Shown here: piece by piece, positions 61,350 through 64,000 of the stretch
How positions within the stretch are numbered: the first letter of the stretch is position 1
How the letters are laid out: each line of letters begins with the position of its first letter
Source: Primula veris
Lineage: Eukaryota > Streptophyta > Magnoliopsida > Ericales > Primulaceae
NCBI GenBank assembly: GCA_963682055.1
Contig: OY821747.1
Coordinates: 24,798,126-24,862,125, forward strand
Direction of reading: 5' to 3'
Length of the DNA: 64,000 nt
Position numbers and translations under genes: made by a program
The notes under the pieces: model-generated
Databases searched by the model: none
Seen by the model: the letters and a program-made list of their open reading frames with translations, nothing else
Told to the model about the DNA's origin: nothing

Positions 61350-63410
61350 TTAAATACCCTTGGGAAAGGAGTTCACCGTTAAAACAGGATCGGGCTTCGA
61401 AAACATTGCACCAGACTTCTTAAGGTTTTGCCAGGTCTCTTGCAGTTGCAATGAATATCGAAGATTGTCGAGAACATTTTCCATCGAGGGACGCTCAGAT
61501 CCCACATTACGAGTACATTTTTCCGCAATCTTGACATATTCATTTAAACACTCTGGGTTTATTTCATCGATTAGGCGAGGATCAATGATCTGATCAAGAG
61601 TACCTATTTCCATATTAATGTTGAACCATCGGACCAGATTCACTTGTTCTGGATCCCTTGAATAAATCAGTGGTTGTCTTCCACAGAGTAGTTCCAATAA
61701 AGTCGCTCCAAATGAGTACACATCTGATTTTACCGAGAATCTTCCGCTTAGGATATATTCGGGATCCATATATCCTACTGTGGCTGGTACTAGAGGATTA
61801 AAAGTTGTACTTTGTAGATCTTTTGGTAATATAGTTGGAAACTCCAACCCCGCAAGTTTGGCAACCCAATCTTGATCCAGTAAAATATTTGTTGGCTTGA
61901 GATTCCGGTGAATAATCGGCTGTTTTGCACCGGCGTGTAGATAGTGAAGTCCCTTAGCAGCACCAATACAGATCTCGAGCCTCTTTTCCCATGGAAGAGG
62001 ATCATGTGATGTATGCAAATGAGTATGTAATGACCCATGGACCATGTACTCGAACACCGTGATGAGTTCTTTTCTCTCTAAGCAATAACCAATCATAGAG
62101 ACAAGGTGGAGATAATGAAGTTTGGTTTGAACGAGAATCTGAGCATTAAATATGTCGAGATTCTCGTTTGTTATCCCTTCATTCCACCTTTTAATAGCTA
62201 CTTGAATATTTCCATTGTCGATGATGCCTCTGTATACGGTAAGATATCCAACACTTTCCCCAACAACTAGGTCTTTGTCAAAATTGTTTGTGGCAGCATG
62301 AATCTCTTTTAGAGTAAAGCACCGTAAAACTTGCATGGCTCTGGTCGTATTACTATGAAATAATAAGTTGCGCCTCTTCTGTCCGTGAACTGTACCGCCA
62401 AAGAAACACATTGCAAAAGTCGAAGGTACCTTGGTGATAATTCTCTTCCCTGGAGGCATATTGTCTGATTCTAGCGCAAGCTCAAGGCTTGTTACAACAT
62501 CAGCCATGGTCGGTCTTCCTTTTGGATGACTATGTAAGCATCTGTTTGCAGTTTCTGTAAAGATCTTTAGATTATTAGTCGATATTTGCCCGGTCAACGA
62601 AGGATCAACTATCTGAGCTATAATTCCTTTTCTCATACACTGTTGGACCCATTGGGCTAAACTGCATTGTTCGTCCTCGACTCTGCAATCCACTGGGGGC
62701 CTGCCACATAGAACTTCAAATAACACGACTCCAAAGGCGAAAACGTCTGATTTCGTGGTTAACCTCCGAGTCAAGAAATATTGAGGATCCAAATATCCAA
62801 ACGTACCTTTAACATCCGTACTAACATGTGTTTGTATTTGGCTAGTACTTATTTTGGACAACCCAAAATCCGAGATTTTAGGTACCCAATTTCTATCCAA
62901 TAGAATATTTGTAGTCTTCACATCTCTGTGTATGACACTTTCGTTGGTACCCTCGTGAAGGTAGTTCAATCCACGAGCAGCACCAATACAAATATTTAGT
63001 CTTTGTTTCCAAGTAAGATGATGGATATCTTTACCTTTTCCGTTTCTATGGTTTAAGTAGAGATGATCGGTAAGTGTACCGTTGCTCATAAACTCGTAAA
63101 CGAGCATCATCTCATCGTTTCCATCACAATAACCAACTAGGGTGATGAGGTGACGATGGCGTAGCTTGTAAAGAGTCTTGACCTCTGTCCAAAACTCTTT
63201 CGCTCCTTGCTTGGATTCAGGATTCAACCGCTTAATCGCAACAAGAGTTGTCCCCTCATCAATAAACCCTTTATACACTTTACCAAATCCGCCTCGTCCA
63301 ATTAGCATGGTCTCGCTGAAATTGTCGGTCGCTGACATAATTTCATCTACTGTAAAATGGCGACAAAATTCCGTAGATCGACCTATGTTATGTATCCCTT
63401 TGTCATCCAT
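61350..63410 (-). CDS. Tandem kinase-pseudokinase protein, CrRLK1L-derived, no ectodomain
   Basis: This single-exon 686-residue frame has no signal peptide or membrane segment, so it is probably cytoplasmic. Kinase 1 (about 30-310) is complete: GRGGFG 38-43, Lys60, Glu76, HRDVK 161-165, DFG 181-183, GTFGYLDPQY 202-211. A linker of about 55 residues follows. Kinase 2 (about 365-655) starts CFTLKEIHAATNNF and keeps Lys407, but its glycine loop is lost (VGESVGYL), HRD is HRN (501-503) and DFG is GLE (521-523), so it should be a pseudokinase. The same layout occurs after the membrane segment in RLK2. Tandem kinases of this kind act in immunity in cereals (Rpg1, WTK1); a similar role here is only inference. 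The start at 63410 is the first ATG. Confidence 0.92.
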   Translation of the reverse strand: MDDKGIHNIGRSTEFCRHFTVDEIMSATDNFSETMLIGRGGFGKVYKGFIDEGTTLVAIKRLNPESKQGAKEFWTEVKTLYKLRHRHLITLVGYCDGNDEMMLVYEFMSNGTLTDHLYLNHRNGKGKDIHHLTWKQRLNICIGAARGLNYLHEGTNESVIHRDVKTTNILLDRNWVPKISDFGLSKISTSQIQTHVSTDVKGTFGYLDPQYFLTRRLTTKSDVFAFGVVLFEVLCGRPPVDCRVEDEQCSLAQWVQQCMRKGIIAQIVDPSLTGQISTNNLKIFTETANRCLHSHPKGRPTMADVVTSLELALESDNMPPGKRIITKVPSTFAMCFFGGTVHGQKRRNLLFHSNTTRAMQVLRCFTLKEIHAATNNFDKDLVVGESVGYLTVYRGIIDNGNIQVAIKRWNEGITNENLDIFNAQILVQTKLHYLHLVSMIGYCLERKELITVFEYMVHGSLHTHLHTSHDPLPWEKRLEICIGAAKGLHYLHAGAKQPIIHRNLKPTNILLDQDWVAKLAGLEFPTILPKDLQSTTFNPLVPATVGYMDPEYILSGRFSVKSDVYSFGATLLELLCGRQPLIYSRDPEQVNLVRWFNINMEIGTLDQIIDPRLIDEINPECLNEYVKIAEKCTRNVGSERPSMENVLDNLRYSLQLQETWQNLKKSGAMFSKPDPVLTVNSFPKGI

Positions 63411-64000
63411 GTCAGTAGAAAGTATAACCAGTATGATTAGATGAAATTATGAAAGAAACTATAAGGAGTTGGGCTAATATTATGCATTTATGCTAAGTGT
63501 GAATGAATGGAACTGAGATAATTGTTGTACATTAATGGGGTGTTCTTTTAATTAAGTGGTTCTCCTAATTAAGTCAATAATAGAAGACTAGTATACTAAT
63601 TATTTATGGTTTACTTTTTTGGTTGCTATCGAACCGAGAGTGTGAGATGATGTGTGAATTAGACATAGGAAATTACATGGTATGATATTTAGCTGATAAC
63701 ACGGTAATACATGTTGACTAATTAAGTTATGTTCATACTTCATAGTGGTTAACGTCTATTATCAACAGTTTTTCAACAAAATATATCCAAAACTTTCGGA
63801 ATTTTCTTAATATTGGGTGCTAAAGTCCCTTTGAGCCCATACCTAGTCTCTTGAGGTGTGCATATGGATATGAATGATTTTCGATAGATCCTGTAAAATG
63901 ACCATTTATTTTACATTCTATATAATAAAAATTTACTCGTCTGGGAAAATCTATTCTCTTGAATCATGTAAAATGACCAATTATTTTACGTTCTATAAAA
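63411..64000. other. Upstream region of the tandem-kinase gene
   Basis: This presumably contains the promoter of the minus-strand gene. A 36-bp direct repeat (TGTAAAATGACCA..TATTTTAC.TTCTATA) occurs at about 63890-63926 and 63965-64000, and each copy is itself a small inverted repeat (GTAAAAT/ATTTTAC). The window ends inside the second copy. Confidence 0.55.

Overview
This is nuclear DNA of a flowering plant, almost certainly a eudicot. The signs are GT-AG introns in plant genes, AT-rich intergenic DNA, a Ty1-copia element primed by an initiator-Met tRNA site, Stowaway, PIF, hAT and Mutator-type miniature elements, and malectin-type receptor kinases. An Asteraceae-like source is my guess and is not proven. 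I see no rRNA or tRNA gene, CRISPR array or operon.

Layout. Positions 1-14374 are gene-poor and hold several small transposons, including Helitron-like copies, a 9-bp-TSD Mutator-like MITE, a poly(A) retroposon with a 9-bp TSD, a Stowaway-like element and a fold-back MITE. Positions 14375-19909 are a complete but coding-dead Ty1-copia retrotransposon with about 450-bp LTRs and an AGGAT duplication. Three ordinary plant genes follow on the + strand: a MES11-like methylesterase (22497-28901, five exons), splicing factor SF3A1 (35436-39045, three coding exons plus an inferred 5' UTR exon near 30550) and ribosomal protein eL39 (42179-45535, three exons, the first being only the ATG). From 48.3 kb to the end lies a cluster of malectin-like receptor kinases. 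RLK1 (48304-51632) and RLK2 (54332-57942) are broken. An inverted ectodomain relic lies at about 59300-59925. An intact minus-strand tandem-kinase gene occupies 61350-63410. A processed thioredoxin h retrogene (58431-58796) sits inside a kinase relic between them.

Two themes stand out. First, the kinase cluster encodes kinase plus pseudokinase proteins. RLK2 and the minus-strand gene share a second kinase domain whose glycine loop and DFG motif are degraded; the minus-strand gene has also lost the HRD aspartate. RLK1 instead carries the C-lobe of a different kinase family (RLCK-VII-like). Second, the long introns and one promoter of the three ordinary genes are built from decaying tandem duplications: exon-1 ends in the methylesterase intron, repeats in the SF3A1 leader intron, and promoter modules with GGCCCA sites plus intron repeats at eL39. 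Receptor-kinase expansion also left a diverged copy of the eL39 3' region between RLK1 and RLK2.

All splice sites, alignments and identities were read by eye. No database search was possible.
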